Positions 8,607 through 18,238 of a stretch of 39,252 nt of DNA are shown here, one piece after another. Origin of the DNA: an uncultured Acidimicrobiales bacterium (GTDB taxonomy: Bacteria > Actinomycetota > Acidimicrobiia > Acidimicrobiales > SHLQ01); assembly GCA_937969565.1 (NCBI GenBank), contig CALBVR010000185.1:1-39252 (forward strand), read 5' to 3'. Within the stretch, counting starts at the first letter, position 1. Each line of letters opens with the position of its first letter. Both the position numbers and the translations under genes were made by a program. A model generated the notes under the pieces. That model was given only the letters and a program-made list of their open reading frames with translations, ran no database searches and had not been told where the DNA came from.

Positions 8607-9856
8607 ACGCCCTCTTCCTCGTACTCGAAGGCCAGGTCGCCGATGTGCACCAGGTCGCCCTCCTTCGCTCCGGCCTTTCGCAGCGCCTTGTTCACACCAA
8701 GCGATTCGAGCCGCCGATGTGCGTGTTCGAGCGCCGCCGGATCGGTGAGATCCGAGAGGCGGACCGCCTTGAGCGCAGGGCGTCCGAGCACCTCGTAGGC
8801 ATTCTCGCCGATGCGCTCGACGCTGATCGTCTCGGCCAACGGCCGATGGATGACGAATTCGGTGGCCGCATCCTCGGCCTCCGCAGCACGGGCAATGCGC
8901 ACGGTGTCGGCCATCTGGCCGACCAGTTCGTTGATTCCGGTGCCATCGACCGACGAGATCACAAGACCGTCGTAGGAGACATCAGGCCCGGCGATGTCGG
9001 CCCGCGATGCCACCACGATCCGGGGGCGTTCAAGAAGGTCGGGCTGGTACTCACCCAACTCGTGCAAGAGCGCCCGCTCCTGTTCGATCGGATCGACGCC
9101 GTCCCACGAGGCCAGGTCGAGCAGCAGCACCAGCACGCGGGCGCGCTCAACGTGACGGAGGAACTGATGGCCGAGACCCTTGCCGTCGGCCGCACCCTCG
9201 ATGAGGCCGGGGATGTCGGCGACGACCATCTCGAAGTTCTCTTCCTCGATGCGAACGACGCCGAGATTGGGCACCAACGTCGTGAAGGGATAGTTGGCGA
9301 TCTTCGGCTTGGCCCGCGAAATGCGACTGATCAGCGTGCTCTTGCCCACGTTGGGGAACCCCACGAGCGCCACATCGGCCACGAGCTTGAGTTCGAGACG
9401 GAGCCAACGCTCCTCGCCCTCTTCACCCTGTTCAGCGAACGCCGGGGCGCGACGCTTGTTGGAGAGGAAACGGGCATTGCCCTTGCCACCCTCGCCGCCG
9501 GCAGCAGCCCGCCACCGATCGCCATGATTCGCCAGATCGGCGAGGAGGTTGCCGTCGAAGTCGTACACCGACGTTCCCTCGGGAACGGGCACGATCAGAT
9601 CGTCGGCCGACGCACCGTGCTTCTTCGCTCCGCTGCCGTGCTTGCCGTGGGAGCCTTTGCGGTGCGGGTGATCCCGGAACGAGATCAGCGACGCGGTGTT
9701 GTGGTCGGCGACGAGCCAAATGCTCCCGCCGTTGCCACCATCACCGCCGTCGGGGCCGCCCTTCGAGACATGTGCCTCGCGACGAAAGGAGACGCATCCT
9801 GCGCCTCCATTTCCGCCTTCGACATTCAGATTGCACTCGTCGACGAAATTGCTCAT
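8603..9856 (-). CDS. obgE: GTPase ObgE/CgtA
   Basis: MSNFVDECNLNVEGGNGGAGCVSFRREAHVSKGGPDGGDGGNGG (Obg fold) and GFPNVGKSTLISRIS G domain; overlaps proB start by 4 bp. Confidence 0.97.
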   Translation of the reverse strand: MSNFVDECNLNVEGGNGGAGCVSFRREAHVSKGGPDGGDGGNGGSIWLVADHNTASLISFRDHPHRKGSHGKHGSGAKKHGASADDLIVPVPEGTSVYDFDGNLLADLANHGDRWRAAAGGEGGKGNARFLSNKRRAPAFAEQGEEGEERWLRLELKLVADVALVGFPNVGKSTLISRISRAKPKIANYPFTTLVPNLGVVRIEEENFEMVVADIPGLIEGAADGKGLGHQFLRHVERARVLVLLLDLASWDGVDPIEQERALLHELGEYQPDLLERPRIVVASRADIAGPDVSYDGLVISSVDGTGINELVGQMADTVRIARAAEAEDAATEFVIHRPLAETISVERIGENAYEVLGRPALKAVRLSDLTDPAALEHAHRRLESLGVNKALRKAGAKEGDLVHIGDLAFEYEEEGV

Positions 9857-9875
9857 TCGCCGAGCCCGGCTTCGA

Positions 9876-10127
9876 TCAGTCCGTGAGGATGTCGACCAGC
9901 TTGCGGCCATGCCGCGAGCCGAACTTCACGACACCGTCGCTGAGAGCGAACAGGGTGTCATCGCCACCACGGCCCACGTTGAGGCCGGGATGGAACTTCG
10001 TGCCCCGCTGGCGAACGAGAATCGAGCCGGCGGTGACCTGGCCACCGTCGTACACCTTCACGCCGAGGCGCTGTGCGTTTGAATCGCGGCCGTTCCGTGT
10101 GGAACCGCCACCCTTGGTCTTCGACAT
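9876..10127 (-). CDS. rpmA: 50S ribosomal protein L27
   Basis: [44 protein letters not shown]. Confidence 0.98.
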   Translation of the reverse strand: MSKTKGGGSTRNGRDSNAQRLGVKVYDGGQVTAGSILVRQRGTKFHPGLNVGRGGDDTLFALSDGVVKFGSRHGRKLVDILTD

Positions 10128-10145
10128 GGTGTCTCCTCTTCCCCG

Positions 10146-10451
10146 TCAGCTGGCCTTGATCGAGGTGATCTCGATCTTGCTCAGCGCCTGACGATGGCCC
10201 CAGCGCTTGCGCTGGTTGGACTTGTTCTTGTAGGTGAACCCGTTGATCTTCTTGCCACGGGTGTCTTCGAGAACCTTGAAACCGACCGAAGCCTTGGAGA
10301 GCTGGTCGGGCGTGGCGAGAACGGTCCCACCATCAACGAGCAGGATGGGGGTCAGCGAGTCGTCGGCGCCTTCAGCGAGACGATTGACTTCGAGGACCTG
10401 GCCCTGCTCCACGCGGTACTGGCGACCGCCGGTCTTGATCACGGCATACAT
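10146..10451 (-). CDS. rplU: 50S ribosomal protein L21
   Basis: MYAVIKTGGRQYRVEQGQVLEVNRL...KKINGFTYKNKSNQRKRWGHRQ. Confidence 0.98.
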   Translation of the reverse strand: MYAVIKTGGRQYRVEQGQVLEVNRLAEGADDSLTPILLVDGGTVLATPDQLSKASVGFKVLEDTRGKKINGFTYKNKSNQRKRWGHRQALSKIEITSIKAS

Positions 10452-10458
10452 GTTGCCA

Positions 10459-10464
10459 ACCTTA
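10459..10464 (-). promoter_or_regulatory. Putative leaderless -10 element TAAGGT for rplU
   Basis: TAAGGT-N7-ATG in the 16-bp gap between ACAD stop and rplU start. Confidence 0.5.
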
Positions 10465-10467
10465 CCG

Positions 10468-11667
10468 TCACGCGGTCTGGGTTCCGACCCTCAGTTCCCG
10501 GAAGGGCACACCCTTGTCGGCCGATGGCTCACGCGGGAGCCCGAGCACCCGGTCGCCGATGATGTTTCGCTGTACCTCGTCCGTGCCGCCGGCGATGCCC
10601 GCCTGGAAGCTGTTGAGCACCCGGAGGTGCATCGCTTCGGCCTCGTCACCCTCGAGCTCCCAGGCGGTCGCCTCCGTGCCCATGACGTTCTGAGCGATCT
10701 CCCGGAAGTACCAGAAGATCTGCGATCCGAACAGCTTGCCGAGCGATCCGCCCGGCCCGGGCGCCTTGCCGGCCTTCATCTCCGCCCGAGCGCGCATGGC
10801 GACCATCGCCTTGGTGGTCTCCATCGCGTAGAGCTTCATGAGCTGGTCGCGCACGACCGGATCGCCGATGCGGCCGTTCTTCACGGCGATGTCCTTCAGC
10901 GTGGCGTAGTTCGGCTGGCGGAGGCTGCCGCCACCCATCGAACCGATGGCCACCCGCTCGTACATGAGCATGGCCGTGGCCTGGTTCCAGCCGTTGTTGA
11001 GCTCACCGAGGAGGTTCTCCTTCGGAACGCGCATGTCCGTGAAGAACACCTCGTTGAAGTGCGTGCCGCCGTCGATCTGATGAATCGGCCGAATTTCAAC
11101 GCCTGGAGCCCGCATGTCGACGATGAACATCGAGATACCGGCGTGCTTGACGACGTCAGGGTTGGTTCGGGCAATCAGCACGCCGAAATCGGACTTGTGG
11201 GCGAGCGTGGTCCACACCTTCTGGCCGTTGATGATCCACTCGTCGCCGTCGAGCTCGGCCTTCGTCTGCAGGCTGGCGACGTCGGAGCCGGCGCCGGGCT
11301 CGGAGAACATCTGACACCACATCGTCGCACCCGAGATGTTGTCCGGCATGTAGGTCCGCTTCTGCTCCTCGGTGCCGAAGTCGTTGAGCACCGGCAGACA
11401 CATGCCCTGGGAGATGACGTACTCACTGTCCGGGCTGCCGAACTTGGCCTTCTCGGCCCGCCAGATCCGGTCGTGATCCCGACTGAGGCCGGCGCCGCCG
11501 TACGCCTCGTCGAACACGATGCCGCCGAGGCCGGCCTCAGCCGCCTGTGCCAGGAACGCCTTCGCTCCGCCGACGCCGCCGGAGGTGTCGGCGGACTCGA
11601 GAAACTCCCGACATTGGGCGGTGAACGCCTCTGCATCCGCCTCGGAAAGTGTCGCGCTGTCACTCAT
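10468..11667 (-). CDS. Acyl-CoA dehydrogenase
   Basis: MWCQMFSEPGAGSDVASLQTKAELDGDEWIINGQKVWTTLAHKSDFGVLIART and RNIIGDRVLGLPREP: ACAD signatures. Alternative ATG at 11676. Confidence 0.93.
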   Translation of the reverse strand: MSDSATLSEADAEAFTAQCREFLESADTSGGVGGAKAFLAQAAEAGLGGIVFDEAYGGAGLSRDHDRIWRAEKAKFGSPDSEYVISQGMCLPVLNDFGTEEQKRTYMPDNISGATMWCQMFSEPGAGSDVASLQTKAELDGDEWIINGQKVWTTLAHKSDFGVLIARTNPDVVKHAGISMFIVDMRAPGVEIRPIHQIDGGTHFNEVFFTDMRVPKENLLGELNNGWNQATAMLMYERVAIGSMGGGSLRQPNYATLKDIAVKNGRIGDPVVRDQLMKLYAMETTKAMVAMRARAEMKAGKAPGPGGSLGKLFGSQIFWYFREIAQNVMGTEATAWELEGDEAEAMHLRVLNSFQAGIAGGTDEVQRNIIGDRVLGLPREPSADKGVPFRELRVGTQTA

Positions 11668-11694
11668 GTGGAACATGCCCCCGTCGATCGAAAA

Positions 11695-11714
11695 ACTGTA
11701 TGACTCCATACAGT
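11695..11714. promoter_or_regulatory. Perfect inverted repeat ACTGTATG-N4-CATACAGT, candidate repressor operator
   Basis: 8-bp arms, 4-bp spacer, in the divergent intergenic region between the ACAD gene (-) and cyclase/NTPase gene (+); contains TACAGT -10-like hexamers on both strands. Confidence 0.7.
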
Positions 11715-11786
11715 ATGGCGGACAACGGTTGGGTTTGCCGTACCGCACCCGATGACGGATGATTTGGCCGGGTCACGGAGGCTGTT

Positions 11787-14438
11787 TTGGATTCTGAAAC
11801 TCAGACACCGGACATCCCCGTCGGGGTCGTCACGGTCATGTTCACCGATGTGGTCGGCTCGACGCGCCTGTGGGCGGCCGACGTCGAGGGCACATCACGA
11901 TCCCTCGTCATCCACGACGACATCGTCCGCGGCGCCATGGAACGCCATGGCGGCTACGTCTTCGGCACCGCCGGCGACAGCTTCCGGGGCGCCTTCGAGC
12001 GCCCCCAGGACGCCGTGACCGCATCGGTCGAGGTCCAACGCCGGCTCGCCGAGGCCGACTGGGGCGACGGCCCACAGCTCACCATCCGCATCGGTCTGCA
12101 CTCCGGCCGCGTCACGAGCCGCGACGGCGACTACTTCGGTCCCGTCCCCAACACTGCATCACGTATCGAAGCACTCGGGCACGGCGGGCAGATCCTCATG
12201 AGCGACCCGGTGCGCGTCGGCATCGAGACGCCAACGACATGGCTCGGCGAGCACCGCCTGCGAGACGTACCCGAACCGATGGCCATCCACCAGGTGGGTA
12301 CCGACCCTTTCCCGCCGCTGCGCGTCATCGACCCCTCGCTCTCGACGCTGCCGAACGCCGGCGCACCGATCATCGGGCGTGATCGGGAAATGGCGCAGGT
12401 CCGCGGCCTCATCGACAACTCTGCGCTCATCACACTCACCGGCATCGGTGGTTGTGGCAAGACCAAGCTCGCACTCGAAATCGCCTACCAGGAACTGCCC
12501 AGCCGTCCCGGTGGCTGCTACTTCGCCGACCTCTCCGCTGTCGCTGACGGCGCCGAGCTTCCGGCCGCGCTCGCCCGCGCCGTTCGACTCACCACCAGCG
12601 GCGCCGACACCCTCGGTCAGATCGTCGACCACCTCGCCCCCCGATCGGCGTTGTTGATCCTCGACAACTGTGAGCACATTCTCGACGAATGCGCGAGCTT
12701 TGCCGAGCAGCTCATGGCCCGCGGCAGTTCCACCGTGCTCCTCGCCACGAGCCGCCAGCGGCTCGACGTGCCGGGCGAACACGCCATCGCGGTACCGCCG
12801 CTCGAACAGGACGCGAACGGTGCCGCCGTTCAGCTGTTCCTCGAGCGGGCGGCCGAGGCGAACCCGAGCGTGGAACTCGATGGCGCCGACCGGTCCGTGA
12901 TCGCTGAGATCTGCGGCCACCTCGACGGCATGCCACTCGCCATCGAGCTCGCCGCTGCCCGAGTCGCCATTCTCAATCCGAAGGAAATCCTCTCCCGCAT
13001 GGAGGACCGCTTCCGGCTGCTGTCCGGCGGACGCGGCCGCAACAAGCGACGCACCCTCCAAGCCACGCTCGACTGGAGCTACGACCTCCTCGACGACGAC
13101 GAGAAGGACTTCTTCCGGCGCTGCGGCACGTTCGTCGGTACGTTCGACCTGCCGGCGGCGATCGCCATCTCCGGATTCGACGAGTACCTGGCGATGGACC
13201 TCCTCCAGTCGCTCGTGAACAAGTCACTCATCTCCGCCGAGGAGACCGGAGGCCAGAGCCGTTTCCGGCTGCTCGAAACGGTTCGTATCTACGCCGGCGA
13301 ACAGCTCGACCGCTCGGGCACCGTCGCAGAGGCCCGCGACGAGCACCTCGTCCACTATCACCGTTTGGTGACCACGTCCGAATGGTCCGAAGCGTGCGAC
13401 CTCGATCGCAGCTACCGGCTCAGCGCCGAATGGTCGAACGTGGCCTCCGCCCTCGAATGGGCTGCTGCCAAGGACGACTGGCACGCCGCGACCGAGATGG
13501 CCTTCGGTTGCCAGGGCATGTGGGAAACACAGATCACGGCAACGGAGGGCCACCGCTGGCTCAGCCAGATCATGCCCAACATTCCGCCGGAGCTGACCGA
13601 CGCGACCGAGGGCCTCCGCTTCTCCCACGCGCAGATTGTGATGCAGCTCGACGACTTCGAACGCGCACGACAGATCTTCTCCGAAATCACCGAGATGGAA
13701 TCGCCGAACCAGCAGGCGCAGGCACTCGGAATCATGGCGTTCGTCGTCAACCGTCAGGGCATCGACCAGTCCGAGGCCTTCCTCGCCCGCGCCAACGAGC
13801 TCATCGGGGGCGGCGACGTGGGCCCCGGAGCCCGATGCTCTGCGCTGTGGACCAGCGGCATTCTCAAGATGTACGCCGCCGACTTCGACGCCGCGCTTCC
13901 CGACTACGAGGCAGCACATGCCGCGTCGCTCCAGATCGGCCGCCGTACCTCGCACGTCATCTTCACCGGCCTCTCGCTCGCCAGCGCCCAGATCCTCACC
14001 GGACGCCCGCAGGCCGCGATCGAGACGCTCGACAGCAACGACTGGTCGAAGTCCGTCTGGGACTCCTCCCCCATCATCCGGGCCATGGCGCTGATCGACC
14101 TCGGACGGGTGAACGATGCCGCCGAGCTGGTCATCTCGTACGGGCAGGAAGCCCTGCTCGGCCGGCTCAGCCGCATGGCGAACGACGCGCTGCTCGGGCT
14201 CGCCGGTCTGGCACTGCACCGCGGTGAACACGACCATGCATGGGCGTTGCTCGAACAGGCAACCGTGCCCCGCAGCCCGGCCACCATCGGCTTGGCCGAA
14301 GGCCTCGCGGACCGGCTCGGGAAGGGCAAGCGGCTCCGAGACATGCACCGGAACCGTCTCGTGCCGCTCGCCAGCCTCGACGCCTCCGCCGCCCTCCAGG
14401 ACGAACTCACTCGGCTCTCCAGCGAGCGCGCCGCCTAG
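11787..14438 (+). CDS. Class III cyclase-like domain + STAND/NB-ARC-type NTPase + TPR-like C-terminal protein
   Basis: VTVMFTDVVGSTRLWA...GDSFRGAF...NTASRIEALGHGGQIL; Walker A GIGGCGKTKLALE; Walker B ALLILDNCEHI; helical repeat C-terminus. TTG start with GGAGG upstream. Confidence 0.85.
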   Translation: MDSETQTPDIPVGVVTVMFTDVVGSTRLWAADVEGTSRSLVIHDDIVRGAMERHGGYVFGTAGDSFRGAFERPQDAVTASVEVQRRLAEADWGDGPQLTIRIGLHSGRVTSRDGDYFGPVPNTASRIEALGHGGQILMSDPVRVGIETPTTWLGEHRLRDVPEPMAIHQVGTDPFPPLRVIDPSLSTLPNAGAPIIGRDREMAQVRGLIDNSALITLTGIGGCGKTKLALEIAYQELPSRPGGCYFADLSAVADGAELPAALARAVRLTTSGADTLGQIVDHLAPRSALLILDNCEHILDECASFAEQLMARGSSTVLLATSRQRLDVPGEHAIAVPPLEQDANGAAVQLFLERAAEANPSVELDGADRSVIAEICGHLDGMPLAIELAAARVAILNPKEILSRMEDRFRLLSGGRGRNKRRTLQATLDWSYDLLDDDEKDFFRRCGTFVGTFDLPAAIAISGFDEYLAMDLLQSLVNKSLISAEETGGQSRFRLLETVRIYAGEQLDRSGTVAEARDEHLVHYHRLVTTSEWSEACDLDRSYRLSAEWSNVASALEWAAAKDDWHAATEMAFGCQGMWETQITATEGHRWLSQIMPNIPPELTDATEGLRFSHAQIVMQLDDFERARQIFSEITEMESPNQQAQALGIMAFVVNRQGIDQSEAFLARANELIGGGDVGPGARCSALWTSGILKMYAADFDAALPDYEAAHAASLQIGRRTSHVIFTGLSLASAQILTGRPQAAIETLDSNDWSKSVWDSSPIIRAMALIDLGRVNDAAELVISYGQEALLGRLSRMANDALLGLAGLALHRGEHDHAWALLEQATVPRSPATIGLAEGLADRLGKGKRLRDMHRNRLVPLASLDASAALQDELTRLSSERAA

Positions 14439-14444
14439 TACGGT
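14439..14444 (+). promoter_or_regulatory. Putative leaderless -10 element TACGGT for thiolase-like gene
   Basis: TACGGT-CGCCCAG-ATG directly after the upstream stop codon. Confidence 0.5.
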
Positions 14445-14451
14445 CGCCCAG

Positions 14452-15921
14452 ATGGATCCCCGCACACCGGTCCTCGTCGGCGTCGCCCAACACACCGCCG
14501 CAACCACACCGAACGAGCCGGTCGAAATGATGGCTGCGGTCGCACGCGCCGCTCTGGACGACGCCGACCCCCGCCTGCTCGACCGCTTGGGAGCGATACG
14601 GGTGATTCGGGGCATCAACCCGTACAACGACCCGGGCCGCCTCGTCGCCGACGCCCTCGGCCTCGCCGGCGTGAGCACCGGCCTCACGCAGCATGGCGGG
14701 CAGGAGGCCTTCGACCTCGTCACCGCGACGGCCATCGACATCGCGAATGGCCACCTCGACGCCGCGCTCGTGTGCGGCGCCGAAACCATGCGCACGCGCC
14801 GCAAAGACAAATCGGCGGGGATTCGAAGCACGTACCTGCCCGAACTGGAAGACGCCGCCCCCGACACCTCGTACGGCTCCACGGCCCCCTACTGGGATGA
14901 GCTGGACACGGCCGCACGAACGAATGTCGCCGTGAACTTCTACGCGATGGCCGAGACCGCTCGACGACATCGCAACCGCGAATCCCCTGAAGCACATCGG
15001 GCACGAATCAGCGAGCTGTGGGCTGCTGCCGCGGCCGTCGCCGCCCACAACGAACACGCCGTGCTCCGGTCCGCACCCAACGCTGAAGAGATCGGCACGC
15101 CCAGCGATGCGAATCGCATGGTCGCCGATCCGTACCCGAAGCTGATGACGAGCAACGTGAACGTGGACATGGCCGCCGCCGTCGTGATCTGTTCCGCCGA
15201 AGCCGCGTCGGCTGCCGGGATCCCCGATGATCGCTGGGTCTTCCCCCTCGCTGCCTCCGGCGCATACGACCACTGGCAAACCCGGACCCGCTGGGACCTC
15301 GACCGCTCGCCGGCCATGGGGATCGCCGGCCGGAGTCTGTTGACGCACCTCGACACGGAGATCGACGCGTTCGATCACGTCGACCTCTACTCATGCTTTC
15401 CCATCGCCATTCAGGTGGCACAGGAAGAGCTCGGCCAAACGGCAGGAGCACCGTTCACGATCACCGGCGGACTCACCTTCAACGGCGGTCCGTTCAACAC
15501 CTATTGCCTCCATCCGCTCGTGACCGCCGTGCATCGAATCCGCGAAACCGGCGGGAGCGCCTTTCTCAGCGGCAACGGCGGCTTCTTCACGAAACACGCC
15601 TTCCTGGCGCTCGGCTCCGCCCCAACCGACGGGCCGTTCGAGCAGCTCCGACCACAAGACGCGGTCGACGCGCTGCCCTCCCGACCACTCACGACGGAGT
15701 CACCGGCCACTGGTGTGCTCGAGGCCTACACCACCGTGTTCGGCCGGGACGGCAGCCCCGATCACTCGATCGCCGCCGTCCTCGCCACGGACGGGAGCCG
15801 GAGTTGGGCGCGCATGTTCGACCCCGCCGACATCGAACAGCTCCGGACCTGCGACGCCGTCTCCGAACCGGTACGCCTCGAAACCGCCGACGGACCGATC
15901 CCCACAGCCCAGCTCGCCTGA
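14452..15921 (+). CDS. Thiolase-like protein (TLP1-type acetyl-CoA acetyltransferase family)
   Basis: ALVCGAETMRTR, TSNVNVDMAAAVVICS, GGLTFNGGPFNTYCLHPLVTAV, SGNGGFFTKHAF; canonical CxSG nucleophile motif not present. Confidence 0.85.
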   Translation: MDPRTPVLVGVAQHTAATTPNEPVEMMAAVARAALDDADPRLLDRLGAIRVIRGINPYNDPGRLVADALGLAGVSTGLTQHGGQEAFDLVTATAIDIANGHLDAALVCGAETMRTRRKDKSAGIRSTYLPELEDAAPDTSYGSTAPYWDELDTAARTNVAVNFYAMAETARRHRNRESPEAHRARISELWAAAAAVAAHNEHAVLRSAPNAEEIGTPSDANRMVADPYPKLMTSNVNVDMAAAVVICSAEAASAAGIPDDRWVFPLAASGAYDHWQTRTRWDLDRSPAMGIAGRSLLTHLDTEIDAFDHVDLYSCFPIAIQVAQEELGQTAGAPFTITGGLTFNGGPFNTYCLHPLVTAVHRIRETGGSAFLSGNGGFFTKHAFLALGSAPTDGPFEQLRPQDAVDALPSRPLTTESPATGVLEAYTTVFGRDGSPDHSIAAVLATDGSRSWARMFDPADIEQLRTCDAVSEPVRLETADGPIPTAQLA

Positions 15922-15935
15922 CAGGAGCCAGACCC

Positions 15936-17495
15936 ATGGCCAAATCCGAAACCCATTGGCACCCCGGCCACGTCGCCGCACGCACGCCGGACAAACCCGC
16001 CGTGATCATGGCCGAGACGGGCGAAACGATGACCTACGGCGAGCTCGACGCCATGGCGAACCGGCTCGCCAACTGGCTGCGCAGCGTGGGCCTCGAACGC
16101 GGCGACCACGTTGCGTTCTGCCTCGAGAACCGCACCGAGTTCCTGGCGATCATGTGGGGCTGCCACTACGCCGGCCTCTACTACACGGCAATCAGCTCTC
16201 GACTCAACGACGACGAGCTCGCCTACATCATCAACAACTGCGGCGCCGGCGCCTACATCACGTCGCCACACAAGGCGTCCTCGGCGATCAACATCATCGA
16301 GCGGACACCCGACGTTCGGGCACGGCTCAGTGTCGGCGGGGCATTCGATGGACATGCGGACTTCGCCGAGACGATGGCTGAACAATCGAGCGAGCCACTC
16401 CCCGACCGCCGGGAAGCCAACGACATGCTCTACTCATCGGGCACGACCGGACACCCGAAGGGCGTGAAGCACCCGGCCCCCGACGAACCGCTCGGCACCG
16501 GCGAGGCCGTTCTCCGGCTCGGCCAAATGCTCTTCGGCTTTCGCGAAGACGCCGTCTACCTGTCCCCCGGCCCGCTCTATCACGCCGCCCCACTCCGCTT
16601 CTGCCGCTCCATGTTGCGCGTCGGTGGCACGGTCGTCGTGATGAAGAAGTACGACAGCGCTGCGGCTCTACGGGCCATCGAGCGCTACAAGGTGACCACC
16701 AGCCAGTGGGTCCCGACCATGTTCGTTCGGATGCTCAAGCTCGACGAGGCCGAACGCAGCGCCCACGACGTTTCCAGCCTCGAATGCGCCGTGCATGCTG
16801 CGGCGCCGTGCCCCGTGCCGGTGAAGCAGGCGATGATCGAATGGTGGGGACCCGTGATCCACGAGTACTACGCCGGAACCGAGGGCAACGGCTTCGTCTA
16901 CTGCAACAGCGAAGATTGGCTGGCCCACCCCGGGACGGTCGGACGCGCCGTCACCGGCGTGCTGCACATCGTCGACGACGGCGGCACCGAACTGCCGGTC
17001 GGCGAGGAAGGTGGCGTGTACTTCTCCGATGGCTCCACGTTCGAGTACCACGGCGACGAAGAGAAGACGGCGTCCTCCCGGCTCCCGAACGGTTGGAGCA
17101 CGCTCGGCGACATCGGCCGCCTGGACGAGGACGGCTTCCTCTACCTCACCGACCGCAAGGCGTTCATGATCATCTCGGGCGGCGTGAACATCTACCCCCA
17201 GGAAGCCGAGAACGCACTCACCATGCACCCCGCGGTGTTCGACGTGGCCGTCTTCGGCGTGCCGAATGACGAGTTCGGCGAAGAGGTGAAGGCGGTCGTC
17301 CAACCCGTCGAGATGCCGACGGACGACGAGGCGGCCGAGAAGCTCGAACGCGAACTCATCGCGTTCTGCCGCGACCAGCTGGCCGATCTCAAGTGCCCGC
17401 GTTCGATCGATTTCCGGCCCGAACTCCCTCGCCACCCCACGGGCAAGCTCTACAAACGGCTCCTCAAAGACGAATACGTCAAAGCCGCGGGTTGA
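15936..17495 (+). CDS. AMP-dependent acyl-CoA synthetase/ligase
   Basis: DMLYSSGTTGHPKGVKHP AMP-binding motif; YYAGTEGNGF; GDIGRLDEDGFLYLTDRKAFMIISGGVNIYPQEAEN. Confidence 0.95.
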   Translation: MAKSETHWHPGHVAARTPDKPAVIMAETGETMTYGELDAMANRLANWLRSVGLERGDHVAFCLENRTEFLAIMWGCHYAGLYYTAISSRLNDDELAYIINNCGAGAYITSPHKASSAINIIERTPDVRARLSVGGAFDGHADFAETMAEQSSEPLPDRREANDMLYSSGTTGHPKGVKHPAPDEPLGTGEAVLRLGQMLFGFREDAVYLSPGPLYHAAPLRFCRSMLRVGGTVVVMKKYDSAAALRAIERYKVTTSQWVPTMFVRMLKLDEAERSAHDVSSLECAVHAAAPCPVPVKQAMIEWWGPVIHEYYAGTEGNGFVYCNSEDWLAHPGTVGRAVTGVLHIVDDGGTELPVGEEGGVYFSDGSTFEYHGDEEKTASSRLPNGWSTLGDIGRLDEDGFLYLTDRKAFMIISGGVNIYPQEAENALTMHPAVFDVAVFGVPNDEFGEEVKAVVQPVEMPTDDEAAEKLERELIAFCRDQLADLKCPRSIDFRPELPRHPTGKLYKRLLKDEYVKAAG

Positions 17496-18238
17496 TGGAC
17501 CTCGAGTTCGTCGACGCCGTTCTCCTCCTCGTCGGAGGCGCCTTCGCCGGCGCAGTCAACGCGATGGCCGGAGGCGGCTCGATGCTGACCGTGCCCCTCC
17601 TCGTACTCGCCGGCGTGCCCGGTGTGGCCGCAAACGGTTCGAACCGGGTCGGGATCCTCACATCCAACATCACGTCGTACCTGAGCTTCCGCCGCGAAGG
17701 CGTGTCGGTTGACCTTTCTCAACTCGTTCCGATCATTCCACCGGCACTTGCGGGCTCGATGGTCGGTGCCTTCGGGATCTCCGAGCTCACCGACGAGAGC
17801 TTCGAACGGGCCTTCGGGCTCCTCATGATCCCGCTCATCATCCTCACCATTCGCAAACCACGGGTGAACACCGACGCCTCGCCGTGGCCCATCGCCGTCA
17901 CGACTGCCGTGTTCTTCGTCATCGGGATCTACGCCGGCGCCGTCCAGGCCGGCGTCGGCCTGGTGCTGTTGGCCGCACTCAGCCGGTCCGGGCTCGACCT
18001 CGTGACCGCCAACGTCGTCAAGGTCATCTTCACCCTGTGCGCCACGCTGATCGCACTTCCCATCTTCATCGCACAAGGCAACGTCCGTTGGGGACCGGCC
18101 ATCGTGCTCGCAATCGGCCTGAGCGTCGGGGGCTGGATCGGGGCGAAGTTCGCGGTTCGAGGCGGCGAACGTTGGATCCGGGCCGTCATGATTGTCGCAG
18201 CGCTGGCACTCGCCGGCCGACTGATCGGACTGTACTGA
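17495..18238 (+). CDS. TauE/SafE family sulfite-exporter-like membrane protein
   Basis: GGAFAGAVNAMAGGGSMLTVPLLVLAGVPGVAANGSNRVG is typical of the family; TGATG coupling to the preceding gene. Confidence 0.9.
   Translation: MDLEFVDAVLLLVGGAFAGAVNAMAGGGSMLTVPLLVLAGVPGVAANGSNRVGILTSNITSYLSFRREGVSVDLSQLVPIIPPALAGSMVGAFGISELTDESFERAFGLLMIPLIILTIRKPRVNTDASPWPIAVTTAVFFVIGIYAGAVQAGVGLVLLAALSRSGLDLVTANVVKVIFTLCATLIALPIFIAQGNVRWGPAIVLAIGLSVGGWIGAKFAVRGGERWIRAVMIVAALALAGRLIGLY

Noticed and set aside
7572-9886. Plus-strand ORFs of 408 and 413 aa
   Set aside because: Antisense to proB and obgE, which are unambiguous.
10234-11703. 489-aa plus-strand ORF
   Set aside because: Antisense shadow of rplU/ACAD; no family motif.
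13224-14882. 552-aa minus-strand ORF
   Set aside because: Shadow of the cyclase/NTPase and thiolase genes; spans a real gene boundary.
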